A program made the position numbers and the translations under genes. Below are positions 51,375-59,749 of a stretch of DNA of 64,000 nt, piece by piece (positions within the stretch are counted from its first letter, which is position 1; the number at the start of each line of letters is the position of its first letter). Under the pieces are notes generated by a model, which ran no database searches, had not been told where the DNA came from, and saw only the letters and a program-made list of their open reading frames with translations. Origin of the DNA: PWHG01 sp964406935 (GTDB lineage Bacteria > Patescibacteriota > Patescibacteriia > Patescibacteriales > UBA12465); the NCBI GenBank assembly GCA_964406935.1, contig CAYOTM010000002.1:1-64000 (forward strand), given 5' to 3'.

Positions 51375-52619
51375 TTACTCAGTCCGAAGAGCTTCCACGG
51401 GATCAAGCTTAGCTGCTTTTTGCGCTGGCCTTAAACCAAATAATAGGCCACAAATTAGAGCAAAAATAAAAGCCACTAAAATTCCATTAAGCGGCCAAAT
51501 AAAAGTTAAGCTGATATTTAAGGCCGAGGAAGCCACCCAAATTAAAATTCTAGAAATAATCAACCCTAAACCAACTCCCATTAGCCAACCCCAAAAAGTA
51601 ATCAGCATCGCTTCAATTAAAAACTGACTAACGACATCAAAAGAATTAGCGCCCATCGCTTTACGTAAACCAATTTCGGGAGTCCGTTCAGTGACAGTGA
51701 CATACATAATATTCATAATCCCCACTCCACCAACTAATAAAGAAATAAGAACAATAGCTAATAAAAGTAGGGTGACTGTTCCGGTGACCATGTTAACAAT
51801 TTCTAAAGCCTCTTCCATGGTGGAAACCCGAAAATCATCACGACTAGGATCACTGATATCATGGCGCTCTCTAAGAAGTAAACTAACTTCTTCGGCAGTT
51901 TCCTCTGCTCGATCAATATCATTAAGTTGGTGAACAAAAGAAATTACATGATCAACTCCTAAAATTCTTTTTTGTAAAGTTTGCACCGGAATATACAAGG
52001 AATCATCAAAATCAATAAAACCAGCCGCGCTACCTCTCTCCTCTAAAACTCCGATTACTCGAAATTTTCCATTACCAACAGAGATTTGTTGACCAACCGC
52101 TTCTTGATCACCAAATAAATTTTCTTTCAACTTGCTCCCTAAAACCGCTACTTGAGCTTGAACATTATCCTCTTCCTGATCAAAAAAACGGCCAGCAGTG
52201 GTTTGGCTTTTTTGGTCAATTATCGCATAATTAGCACTTACTCCAAAGAGTAAAACACTTTTTCCTTGGTTAGCATAGCTAACCCGTTGTTGGCCAATTA
52301 ACATGGCATAGCTACGTTTAATATTAGCCAAACGGTCAATCGCCTCCATGTCTGATAATTTTAAAGTAGTTACTTCCCCAACAGCAAACTCACTTTTAGC
52401 AGTGGGTACCCGGATTTCCGTTTGAATAATATCTGTACCATAAGATTCAACTTCATTTAAAATTAATTTTTGCAGAGCATCGCCAGCAGCAAAAACAACA
52501 ACAATAGCTGTTGTTCCAATAATCACTCCTAAAACTGTTAAGCTAGTACGCAAAATATTTAAACGCAGGGAGCGCCAAGCTAGTTGGAAGGCAATTTTTA
52601 GACGAATAAAATTATTCAT
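51375..52619 (-). CDS. MacB-like ABC transporter permease 1
   Basis: About 414 residues from the ATG at 52619 (MNNFIRLKIAFQLAWRSL). N-terminal TM helix, a large MacB_PCD-type periplasmic domain (about 40-270), and an FtsX domain with three TM helices (LLLLAIVLISLLVGGVGIMNIMYVTVTERTPEIGLRKAMGA). The last motif is diagnostic. Eight bases overlap the next permease gene. Confidence 0.92.
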   Translation of the reverse strand: MNNFIRLKIAFQLAWRSLRLNILRTSLTVLGVIIGTTAIVVVFAAGDALQKLILNEVESYGTDIIQTEIRVPTAKSEFAVGEVTTLKLSDMEAIDRLANIKRSYAMLIGQQRVSYANQGKSVLLFGVSANYAIIDQKSQTTAGRFFDQEEDNVQAQVAVLGSKLKENLFGDQEAVGQQISVGNGKFRVIGVLEERGSAAGFIDFDDSLYIPVQTLQKRILGVDHVISFVHQLNDIDRAEETAEEVSLLLRERHDISDPSRDDFRVSTMEEALEIVNMVTGTVTLLLLAIVLISLLVGGVGIMNIMYVTVTERTPEIGLRKAMGANSFDVVSQFLIEAMLITFWGWLMGVGLGLIISRILIWVASSALNISLTFIWPLNGILVAFIFALICGLLFGLRPAQKAAKLDPVEALRTE

Positions 52620-53862
52620 AACGTAAAGCTTCAATCGGACTCAAGCGGCTAGCCTGCCGAGCCGGATAAAGACCAAATACTAAACCAATAATTGCCGATA
52701 AGGAAACTGCTAAGGCAATTGCCGACCAAGAAATCACAAAGGCCCACTGATAATCTAAAGCCGCGGCTACCACATAAATTAAATAAGAAATACCAATTCC
52801 ACTAATTAAACCAATTAAACCACCAACTAAAGTTAGGCCGACGGCTTCTAGTAAAAACTGACGCATGATTTGCCAATTATTAGCCCCGATGGCTTTTCGT
52901 AAACCAATTTCGCGAGTCCGTTCAGTAACACTAACTAACATAATATTCATAATTCCAATCCCTCCCACTAATAATGACAAGGCCGCCATGGCCGCTAGAA
53001 AATAACGTAAAGCATCAGTGACAGTAGTCACTAAACTAATCGCATCTCGAAAACTACGAACCGAAAAATCATCATCCTCGGGATTAGTAATTCCATGTTG
53101 CTCCCGCAAAGTTTGTTTAACTTCTTCCATGGTTTGTTCAATATTATCTACACCAGCCACTCGCAAACGAATCACGCTTAAATGTTGAACCCCAGCCAAA
53201 GATCTTTGAACAAATTGCAAAGGAGCTAAAATTTGATCATCAAAATTAGAAAAACCAACCTGACCGCGTTTTTTTAAAACCCCAATAACTTCTAAAGTTT
53301 GATTTTTTACCCGAATTTTTTGACCAATCGGATTAGATTGACCAAACAGTTCAACCGCTACCGTATCACCAAGAACAGCGACCTTAGCTAAATTATTATC
53401 TTCTTCGGCGGTAAAAAATCGACCCACCGCTAACTCTCCGCCCTCGACTTCTAAATAATTAGCCGTTACTCCATTAATAGTTGTGTCAAATACTGTTTGC
53501 CGCCAACTAACGCTTAGGTCTAATTCATAATAAGCAGACACCGCTTGCGCGTTAGTCACATTTTTTTTAAGGGCCAGAGCCTCAAGATCTTTTAGGGTTA
53601 GAGTGGTAACTGTTACTCCAAAAGCGGAAGCCGGCGGACCAGACTCGTCAGACTTACCCGGTAAAACAGCAATTAATTCACTATTACCTAAACCCTCTAG
53701 TTGATTTAAAATTAAGGACTGAGCGCCCGCCCCCACTGCCATAATAATCACCACTGCAGCAACCCCGATAATGATACCAAGCATAGTTAAAAAACTGCGG
53801 GTTTTATTACTTAATAAAGCCCGCCAAACAATAGAAATAATTTGTCTAAAATTTTCTAACAT
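52612..53862 (-). CDS. MacB-like ABC transporter permease 2
   Basis: About 416 residues from the ATG at 53862 (MLENFRQIISIVWRALLSN). The same plan as permease 1: TM1, periplasmic domain, FtsX domain with LLVGGIGIMNIMLVSVTERTREIGLRKAIGA. The two are paralogs (the end of each shows PARQASRLSPIEALR / PAQKAAKLDPVEALR). A heterodimer is likely. The longer frame to 53895 would overlap the ATPase gene. Confidence 0.92.
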   Translation of the reverse strand: MLENFRQIISIVWRALLSNKTRSFLTMLGIIIGVAAVVIIMAVGAGAQSLILNQLEGLGNSELIAVLPGKSDESGPPASAFGVTVTTLTLKDLEALALKKNVTNAQAVSAYYELDLSVSWRQTVFDTTINGVTANYLEVEGGELAVGRFFTAEEDNNLAKVAVLGDTVAVELFGQSNPIGQKIRVKNQTLEVIGVLKKRGQVGFSNFDDQILAPLQFVQRSLAGVQHLSVIRLRVAGVDNIEQTMEEVKQTLREQHGITNPEDDDFSVRSFRDAISLVTTVTDALRYFLAAMAALSLLVGGIGIMNIMLVSVTERTREIGLRKAIGANNWQIMRQFLLEAVGLTLVGGLIGLISGIGISYLIYVVAAALDYQWAFVISWSAIALAVSLSAIIGLVFGLYPARQASRLSPIEALRYE

Positions 53863-53866
53863 AAAT

Positions 53867-54589
53867 TTATTTAAGAAGCTCCTGACTCTTAGCAAAGCGT
53901 CGATTTTTTACCATATCATCATCAACTATTTGACCATCATAAATTTTAATAATTCGTTTAGCATGCTCAGCCGTAAAAGTTTCATGAGTCACTAAAATAA
54001 TCGTATTTCCCTGTTCATTTAAAGTTTGCAAAATATTCATCACTTGAGTACCTGATTTAGAATCTAAATTACCTGTCGGCTCATCAGCAAAAATAATATC
54101 TGGCTGATTCACTAAAGCTCGAGCGATCGCTACCCGTTGTTTTTCTCCTCCCGATATTTGATTAGTAAAATAATTTAAACGATGACCCAAGCCGACACTT
54201 TCTAAAACCTTTTTGGCTCGACTCTCCATATTTTTTTTATCAATTGAATAAAGAAGAGGGAGTTTAACGTTATCAATCACACTAGTCCGGGCCAAGAGGT
54301 TGAAAGCCTGAAAAACAAAACCAATTTTTTGATTTCTTAGGGCAGCTAAATTATCATCATCCAACTGGCTAACATCTTGATCGTTAAATAAATAACGACC
54401 ATTGCTAGGACGTTCAAGCAAGCCCAAGATATGCATTAAAGTTGACTTACCAGAGCCTGAAGGACCCATAATCGCCACAAATTCACCAGCTTCAACTGTA
54501 ATATTAATATCACGCAAAACTTCAGTGATAAGATCGGCGCTCTGATAACGCTTATAAAGATTTTCTAATTTAATTAAAGTTTTCGCCAT
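53867..54589 (-). CDS. MacB/LolD-like ABC transporter ATPase
   Basis: 240 residues. Walker A GPSGSGKSTLMH, Q-loop FQAFNLL, signature ISGGEKQRVAIARAL, Walker B DIIFADEPTGNLD, H-loop VTHE. Family of LolD/MacB/FtsE ATPases. Its partner permeases are separate genes, unlike the MacB fusion. Located between the adaptor gene (9 nt before) and permease 2. Confidence 0.95.
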   Translation of the reverse strand: MAKTLIKLENLYKRYQSADLITEVLRDINITVEAGEFVAIMGPSGSGKSTLMHILGLLERPSNGRYLFNDQDVSQLDDDNLAALRNQKIGFVFQAFNLLARTSVIDNVKLPLLYSIDKKNMESRAKKVLESVGLGHRLNYFTNQISGGEKQRVAIARALVNQPDIIFADEPTGNLDSKSGTQVMNILQTLNEQGNTIILVTHETFTAEHAKRIIKIYDGQIVDDDMVKNRRFAKSQELLK

Positions 54590-54598
54590 ACTAAAAAA

Positions 54599-56530
54599 TT
54601 AACGTAATGAGCGGACAAAAGTAATCACTTCATCACCCGCCTGTAAACCACTAATAACTTCTACTAAGCCATCATCACCCCGTAAACCAGTTACTACTGG
54701 CACTTCCATTACTTGTTCGTTAACTAACAGTCTCACTATTCGCTGACCATCGTCTTGCTCAATTAAGGCTCGAGCGGGAATTTGTAAAACACTATCGCGA
54801 CGAGCTGTCGTGATTTCAACGTTAGCAGTCATTCCTGATTTAATCTCGGAACGCAGTTCAATATTTTGGGCTAACCACTGTTCTAAGGAAACAAATTCAA
54901 TTTTTACTTTATAATAAACTACTCCTTGAATTAGGGTTTGGGCTGGTTCAATAAAATAAACCTGGCCAGTAAAGACTGTGTCTTCACCAAAAGCATCAAG
55001 AGTAATTCTTACTGGATCATTAATTTTTACTTTATTAATATCCGATTCAGAAATATCCACTTCAATTTCAAAAATATTATTTACTAACACTGAAATTAAA
55101 GGCTTAACTCCCGGAGCAAATTGTTCACCAATTTGATAATTAACGGTCGTAATTACCCCATCTAGAGGTGAGATTAAAATATTATCATCAATTTGTTTTT
55201 GAATGCTGGCAATATTAGCCTGCGCTTGGCTAACCTGAGCCTGAGCTAAACTAATGTCTTGGGGGCGAGCAGAAGCAGTCGTATTATTTAATTGAGCTCG
55301 AGCAACGGAAACTGCTTGAGTGGCCGAATCAAGTCTAGCCTGAGCACTATTAATCTGTTGATCAGTAGATAAATTTAAACTATTTAATTGATTGCGAGCC
55401 ATTAAAATCGCATTATCTAAATTGACCTGAGCTTGACGTAAATTTTCCTCAGCACTTAAAACAGCCGTACTATAAGCGAGGCGAGCACTGCTAAAATTTT
55501 GATTAGCTAATTCAATTGCGCTAACAGCCGCATTAATCTGAGTAATTTGATTATTAATTAAAGTTTTATAATTATCTAATTTAACTTGAGTAAATTCAGA
55601 ACTAGTAATTGTTGCCTCAAGCATAAAATAAGCATCAGACAAAACTTGGCGACTACGACTTAAAGCCACTAAACTAGCTTCACCGGCCGCCACCGCTGAT
55701 TCTTCAATATTGTTGCTGTTAGCTAAGCTAATCGCCTCATCAGCTGCATCTAATAATTCTAGGGTTAATAATCGGCCATCACGAGTTTTTTGTAACCAAG
55801 TAGAATTTTTAGCACTTAAAACGTAACGAGCACTCTCATCAGTAAGTAAGGTATTAATATTGTCCATGGCAATTCGAGCAACTAAAATTTTATCACTAAA
55901 AGTAAATAGAGAAGAGCTTCGACTATTATCAATATTTTTTTGATTAGTGCTTTTTGTGTTACTGAGATTAGTTAAAGCTGTTGTCACTGCTTGTTCTTGA
56001 GGAGTAATATTATCAGGCAAATCTGACTCTAAATCAAATAAAGCATTTTTTGCTTGCGTTAAGCTTTCATTTACTGATTTTCTGGTTTTTTCTAAATCGT
56101 CTCTGGCTGCTTGCTCGGCACTAATTGCTTGCTCTAAACTACGTTGACTAATAGCCACTGTTTCGCGACTAGCTCCCGCTAAAACTTTAGATAAATTAGC
56201 TTGGGTAATTTGTAGTCCCGCTTCAGCTTCAATCTTGCGCAGAAGTAAGGCGCTATTATCTAACTCCGCTAAAACATCACCAGCGGCTACCGTATCACCG
56301 ACTTGCACTTTAATGTCAGCCAACAAGCCAGCTCCTAAAAAATTTAAATTAACTTCTTTGACTGGTTTAACAGTTCCCGTTTCCATCACAGTTTGCACTA
56401 AGGGACCAGTACTAACGGTAACGGTGGTATATTCTTCTTTAGGTTTACGGCGATTATTAACCACAATTCCAGTAATCACGATAATGATAAGAAGACCAGA
56501 GGCTAACCACCAAATTTTCTTTTTAGACAT
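54599..56530 (-). CDS. MacA-like periplasmic adaptor (HlyD family) with a very long hairpin
   Basis: 643 residues. N-terminal TM helix (WWLASGLLIIIVITGIVV), barrel-sandwich (lipoyl) halves at VKPVKEVNLNFLGAGLLADIKVQVGDTVAAGDVLAELD and QIDDNILISPLDGVITTV, and C-terminal beta-barrel and membrane-proximal domains. The alpha-helical hairpin between the lipoyl halves is about 380 residues long, against roughly 60-100 in MacA, and full of Ala/Gln/Asn. There is no outer membrane in CPR, so the long hairpin may span the thick wall. First gene of the exporter operon. Confidence 0.88.
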   Translation of the reverse strand: MSKKKIWWLASGLLIIIVITGIVVNNRRKPKEEYTTVTVSTGPLVQTVMETGTVKPVKEVNLNFLGAGLLADIKVQVGDTVAAGDVLAELDNSALLLRKIEAEAGLQITQANLSKVLAGASRETVAISQRSLEQAISAEQAARDDLEKTRKSVNESLTQAKNALFDLESDLPDNITPQEQAVTTALTNLSNTKSTNQKNIDNSRSSSLFTFSDKILVARIAMDNINTLLTDESARYVLSAKNSTWLQKTRDGRLLTLELLDAADEAISLANSNNIEESAVAAGEASLVALSRSRQVLSDAYFMLEATITSSEFTQVKLDNYKTLINNQITQINAAVSAIELANQNFSSARLAYSTAVLSAEENLRQAQVNLDNAILMARNQLNSLNLSTDQQINSAQARLDSATQAVSVARAQLNNTTASARPQDISLAQAQVSQAQANIASIQKQIDDNILISPLDGVITTVNYQIGEQFAPGVKPLISVLVNNIFEIEVDISESDINKVKINDPVRITLDAFGEDTVFTGQVYFIEPAQTLIQGVVYYKVKIEFVSLEQWLAQNIELRSEIKSGMTANVEITTARRDSVLQIPARALIEQDDGQRIVRLLVNEQVMEVPVVTGLRGDDGLVEVISGLQAGDEVITFVRSLR

Positions 56531-56583
56531 AAATTTAACAAAAAATAAATAAAAAAATCAATTAAGAATCTTAACTTATTAAT

Positions 56584-56610
56584 ATTATAACATAATTATT
56601 GATAAATCAA
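56584..56610 (-). promoter_or_regulatory. Promoter of the MacAB-like operon
   Basis: Extended -10 TGTTATAAT (-10 at 56589-56584) with TTGATT 15 bp upstream. It is divergent from the strong promoter of the 148-aa gene. Confidence 0.5.
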
Positions 56611-56650
56611 GATAAATTTAGAGATTTTTTGAGCCTATTTCTCTTAAATA

Positions 56651-56679
56651 TTGACAAAACTATTTAAATATGATATAAT
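56651..56679 (+). promoter_or_regulatory. Consensus promoter of the 148-aa unknown gene
   Basis: -35 TTGACA (56651-56656), 17-bp spacer, -10 TATAAT (56674-56679): both hexamers match consensus. Start about 56686. Confidence 0.92.
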
Positions 56680-56719
56680 GCTATGATAATTAAAAATTAA
56701 TTTATTGTACATTTAAAAA

Positions 56720-56725
56720 AGGAGG
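56720..56725 (+). promoter_or_regulatory. Consensus Shine-Dalgarno of the 148-aa gene
   Basis: AGGAGG ending 5 nt before the ATG at 56731. It is the only perfect SD noticed in the window; most neighbours have none. Confidence 0.85.
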
Positions 56726-56730
56726 ACAAA

Positions 56731-57177
56731 ATGAAAGCAACGGAAGTTAACGCTAGCTTTAAAACATTGGGATTATTTGATTTAGTGGAAGTAAAATTCC
56801 CTGGAGAAAATGATCCCCATTTAAAATTTATTCGGGGGCACAAAATCAAAATAGGCCAAAATGGCCAAACAAAAGAAATCAACATTGCTCCTCACTGGAG
56901 ACGGGGCGACCTATTTAATGGTAACTTTGTTACCCGCAAATTTTTTGTCGATTATAAACTACTCGGGAAAACTATTGTAGTCGACCAAGTAGAGGTGGTC
57001 GAAAAAACTGACCACGCCCGGGGTGATAAAAAGTCCATAATCCTGAATATTTTTCAGGAAAAACTTGGCCGCCAAAATAGAGAGGCTAAATATTGCCTCA
57101 AAGTTGGTGCTCCCACTGGTCAATTCCCTATTTCGGGAACTGAAAATCGTTTTATCAAGCTCGAAGAGCTTGAATAA
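56731..57177 (+). CDS. Unknown 148-aa protein with a consensus promoter and Shine-Dalgarno
   Basis: 148 residues starting MKATEVNASFKTLGLFDLVEVKFPG. No signal peptide, TM helix or known catalytic motif. It is mixed beta/alpha, slightly basic in the middle (APHWRRGDLFNG, KTDHARGDKKS), with one Cys. I recognise no family. It stands between two promoter systems: a full consensus promoter and AGGAGG before it, a strong terminator after. This predicts a highly expressed single-gene unit. The AT content resembles its surroundings. A viral or acquired origin cannot be judged by eye. Confidence 0.7.
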   Translation: MKATEVNASFKTLGLFDLVEVKFPGENDPHLKFIRGHKIKIGQNGQTKEINIAPHWRRGDLFNGNFVTRKFFVDYKLLGKTIVVDQVEVVEKTDHARGDKKSIILNIFQEKLGRQNREAKYCLKVGAPTGQFPISGTENRFIKLEELE

Positions 57178-57191
57178 AAAAACCAAAAAAT

Positions 57192-57224
57192 AAGACCGCT
57201 TCTCTAATTGAAACGGTCTTTTTT
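57192..57224 (+). terminator. Terminator after the 148-aa gene
   Basis: AAGACCG / CGGTCTT, 7-bp stem with a 15-nt loop that may pair further, followed by a T-run. Confidence 0.85.
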
Positions 57225-57261
57225 CTTTTATTTAAAAATTTTTATTTATATCTACTAATCT

Positions 57262-57383
57262 GACGATAAAACAAAAAGATGTCTATAAATAAATTATAGA
57301 CATGACCCTGGGTACTGCCGTTTAACTTGTTTCTTAAATTGTTACTAATCCTTTTAAACATAAAATAGCCGAAATTATCGTCT
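57262..57383 (-). ncRNA. Candidate small RNA of about 120 nt
   Basis: An extended -10 (TATGCTAAAAT, 57400-57390) would start an RNA at about 57383. The RNA's first bases GACGATAA (57382-57375) pair perfectly with TTATCGTC near its end (about 57269-57262). A perfect 10-bp terminator-like hairpin ATGTCTATAA / TTATAGACAT (57303-57279) is followed by CTTTTTGTTTT. No reading frame of note lies inside. It follows the small membrane-protein gene by 39 nt, so a structured 3' UTR is the alternative. No known RNA family was recognised. Confidence 0.4.
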
Positions 57384-57389
57384 AACTAT

Positions 57390-57400
57390 ATTTTAGCATA
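57390..57400 (-). promoter_or_regulatory. Extended -10 promoter upstream of the candidate small RNA
   Basis: TATGCTAAAAT on the minus strand, the same string as before two protein genes (25023 and 57804 regions). It lies in the 23 bp downstream of the 57423-57770 stop. Confidence 0.45.
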
Positions 57401-57422
57401 TTTTGCAAAAAATGCCCAATAT

Positions 57423-57770
57423 TTAGCGTTTACTTAAATATTTAAACACTAAAACTGACCAAGGAAGCATTAGCAGGCTAACAAATAAGCTAAAGGCTAA
57501 ATAATTTTTAAAAATTAAAGAATCAGTAATAATTAGTGCCCAAATACTTAAAACCAATAAAATTAAACCAATAACTCCACCGATCACTGAGAAAATTTTT
57601 AAAGCTAGTTTATATTTTTTCTTATCACTTAAAGAAAAAAAGGAAATAATCCCCCAAACAACAAAAAAAATGCTAAACAAAATACTCCACCAAGAAAGAT
57701 TGAGCACCACAAAAGTGCTTAAACCAAAAATTACTCCTAAAATGGAAAAGAATTGTAAGGCTAAACGCAT
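57423..57770 (-). CDS. Small integral membrane protein of unknown function
   Basis: 115 residues, four predicted TM helices (LQFFSILGVIFGLSTFVV, WWSILFSIFFVVWGIISFF, IFSVIGGVIGLILLVLSIWAL, LAFSLFVSLLMLPWSVLVF). No conserved motif recognised. It has an extended -10 promoter at 57804-57814. Function unknown. Confidence 0.6.
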   Translation of the reverse strand: MRLALQFFSILGVIFGLSTFVVLNLSWWSILFSIFFVVWGIISFFSLSDKKKYKLALKIFSVIGGVIGLILLVLSIWALIITDSLIFKNYLAFSLFVSLLMLPWSVLVFKYLSKR

Positions 57771-57803
57771 AAATTGATAGTTAAGCTAAAGCTAACTATT
57801 AAT

Positions 57804-57814
57804 ATTTTAGCATA
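57804..57814 (-). promoter_or_regulatory. Extended -10 promoter of the small membrane-protein gene
   Basis: TATGCTAAAAT on the minus strand; start about 57797, leader about 27 nt. An imperfect AGTTA...TAACT dyad lies in the leader. Confidence 0.55.
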
Positions 57815-57836
57815 TTTAGGAATAATTCCCAAATAA

Positions 57837-59102
57837 TTAAGCGGTTTTTGGTAGATGACGACGAAGAACGCTCAAGGTGGGCACAGGATAGTTAGTCTCT
57901 AAAATTATTTGTTGACCGCCACCGCCACCATGAGCTTCAACAATATTTTTTCCAGTGTCAGCTAATTTCATCGCAGTGAGCTTAAAGGCCTTAACTTGAT
58001 AAGGAGGCAGAACTAACTCTAAGCGATCACCTACTTTTAAAGTATTATGTACTTGGAGAGTCGAGATAAAATTATTTGTTCCCTGCTTCTGACAATTTAG
58101 TACTTGACCACAAAATTCCCAAGCCGGAAGAATTTTACTATTAGTTAAATTTTGTAAATTAGTGTTACCAGCAAACATAAAGCCCTCGGTAAAACCGCGA
58201 TGAACTAACTTACTAGCTAGCTCGTGATATAAAAAATTTAACTGCGTGGTTTTCTCGGCTACCGACTTAGCAGAAAAAATTAAATCAATTGCTTGGCGAT
58301 AAGCGCCAACAACATTAGCTAAATAATAAACACTCTTGGCTCGGCCTTCAATTTTTAAAGCGCTGACCCCAATTTTAATAATTTCTGGTAAACGTTTTAG
58401 GAGACAAAGGTCTAAAGAGTTTAATAAATATGAACCATGATTATCTTGACCAATAGTTAGGGGCTGGTCAGATCCCTTGGCGGTAATTTCATATTCAAAC
58501 CGACAAGGCTGAACACAATCTCCTAAATTAGCGTTGCGACCAGTCGTTAGAGCTGACAGAAAACAGCGACCGGAGTAGGCCATGCACAAAGCGCCATGAA
58601 CAAATGTTTCAATTTCCAGCTGGGGATTTTTTTTGATAATTTCAGCCACTGACTTCAGTGGTAATTCGCGTGATAAAATAATCCGCTTGAAACCCTGAGC
58701 CTGCCAAAACTTAGCCGCCTGCCAATTAGTACAGTTAGCTTGCGTGCTTAAACTAATTTTAGCTTGAGGCCAAACTGTCTTAACTACCTTTAAAACTCCT
58801 GGATCAGAAATAAATAAGGCATCCGGACCAATGGCGCGTAATTTTTTAACGTGACTGGCTAATTTAGCCAGATGCTGATTATGAGCAAAAATATTTAAAG
58901 TAACATAAGCTTTTTTCTTGGCTTGATGAGTAATTTTTACCGCTTCTTTTAAGCTCGCCCAAGTAAAGTCATTAATCCGTACTCGCAAGGAAAAATCAGG
59001 TAAACCAAAATAAACCGCATCAGCCCCAAAGGCTAAAGCGGTTTTTAATTTTTCTAAATCACCAGCCGGTGCTAAGAGTTCTGGTTTTTTTAAATTAGAC
59101 AT
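57837..59102 (-). CDS. Peptidase U32 family protein (TrhP-like)
   Basis: 421 residues. Start MSNLKKPELLAPAGDLEKLKTAL. The family signature is in ETFVHGALCMAYSGRCFLSALTTGRNANLGDCVQPCRFEYEI with the conserved Cys residues. U32 proteins such as TrhP act in tRNA 5-hydroxyuridine formation with an Fe-S site, not as proven peptidases. The tRNA-modification role is inferred from the closest described members. It is 9 nt after tspO in the same operon. Confidence 0.9.
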   Translation of the reverse strand: MSNLKKPELLAPAGDLEKLKTALAFGADAVYFGLPDFSLRVRINDFTWASLKEAVKITHQAKKKAYVTLNIFAHNQHLAKLASHVKKLRAIGPDALFISDPGVLKVVKTVWPQAKISLSTQANCTNWQAAKFWQAQGFKRIILSRELPLKSVAEIIKKNPQLEIETFVHGALCMAYSGRCFLSALTTGRNANLGDCVQPCRFEYEITAKGSDQPLTIGQDNHGSYLLNSLDLCLLKRLPEIIKIGVSALKIEGRAKSVYYLANVVGAYRQAIDLIFSAKSVAEKTTQLNFLYHELASKLVHRGFTEGFMFAGNTNLQNLTNSKILPAWEFCGQVLNCQKQGTNNFISTLQVHNTLKVGDRLELVLPPYQVKAFKLTAMKLADTGKNIVEAHGGGGGQQIILETNYPVPTLSVLRRHLPKTA

Positions 59103-59111
59103 AAAAATAAA

Positions 59112-59507
59112 CTACCAATTTAAATAAGTAATCGTTAATTGCAAGGCGGTGGCATAAGCCCCCCACAGAACATAAGGAATATTCAGATAAACTACCAACG
59201 GGAAATGAGGCCAAATAATAATTAAGGCCCAGATTAAAGTGCCGAGCACTAAAACGATATCAATTGAGGCAAGTAAATTATTCCCTAGGCCAAACTGAAA
59301 ATAAGTAAATAAAAAATTAAAAACTAGGTTGAGAATAAAAGGTAGGGCCAGCCACCAGGAAAGTTTACCGCTAATCGCTTGATAAATTACCCAACCAAAA
59401 GTTAGAAAAATAATTAAATACAAAACACTCCAAACCGGACCAAAGAGCCAAGCAGGTGGCGCCCAAGCCGGTTTAATAAAATTAGCGTACTGGCTAGCTG
59501 ATTCCAT
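59112..59507 (-). CDS. tspO: TspO/MBR family protein, short form
   Basis: 131 residues; four TM helices. It keeps the signature KPAWAPPAWLFGPVWSVLYLIIF and ends with GAYATALQLTITYLNW. Usual TspO has five TMs and about 155 residues; the first helix is missing here. Family members bind porphyrins or sterols and have regulatory roles. The gene lies between the 40-aa microprotein and the U32 gene. Confidence 0.85.
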   Translation of the reverse strand: MESASQYANFIKPAWAPPAWLFGPVWSVLYLIIFLTFGWVIYQAISGKLSWWLALPFILNLVFNFLFTYFQFGLGNNLLASIDIVLVLGTLIWALIIIWPHFPLVVYLNIPYVLWGAYATALQLTITYLNW

Positions 59508-59518
59508 AAATTTATTAT

Positions 59519-59641
59519 TTAAGACTTTTTATTCTTGTCAGCTAAACTCAGTAAAAAGATAAAAATTCCTAAACAAATTAAAAATAGGCCGACTCCTAAG
59601 GGAGAGCCCCAGGCAATGGGTGATAAAAGTGAATTCATCAT
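59519..59641 (-). CDS. 40-aa single-TM microprotein
   Basis: Starts MMNSLLSPIAWGSPLGVGLF and ends LLSLADKNKKS. One TM helix (about 15-33) and a charged C-terminal tail. It begins 22 nt after the predicted start site of a promoter at 59670-59698 and is 11 nt upstream of tspO. This position as first gene of an operon, not just open frame, supports it. It may supply the missing helix to TspO, which is speculation. Function unknown. Confidence 0.5.
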   Translation of the reverse strand: MMNSLLSPIAWGSPLGVGLFLICLGIFIFLLSLADKNKKS

Positions 59642-59669
59642 AAAAATTAAAATTAAAATTAATATTTTT

Positions 59670-59698
59670 ATTTTATCACTTTATGAGTTAATAAACAA
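59670..59698 (-). promoter_or_regulatory. Promoter of the microprotein-tspO-U32 operon
   Basis: -35 TTGTTT (59698-59693), 17-bp spacer, extended -10 TGATAAAAT (-10 at 59675-59670). Start about 59663. Confidence 0.6.
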
Positions 59699-59701
59699 AT
59701 A

Positions 59702-59730
59702 AAAATAAGGCGAAAGAATCGCCTTATTTT
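59702..59730 (-). terminator. Terminator after the 1182-aa surface protein
   Basis: AAAATAAGGCGA / TCGCCTTATTTT, a 12-bp perfect stem with loop AAGAA, T-run on the minus strand, 20 nt after the stop. Confidence 0.9.
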
Positions 59731-59749
59731 CTATAAATATTTTATCGAT

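Noticed and set aside
57279..57303. Hairpin as a simple terminator only
   Set aside because: A T-run does follow on the minus strand, but the extra promoter-like extended -10 and the outer 8-bp pairing are not explained by a terminator, so the larger small-RNA reading was kept as a candidate.
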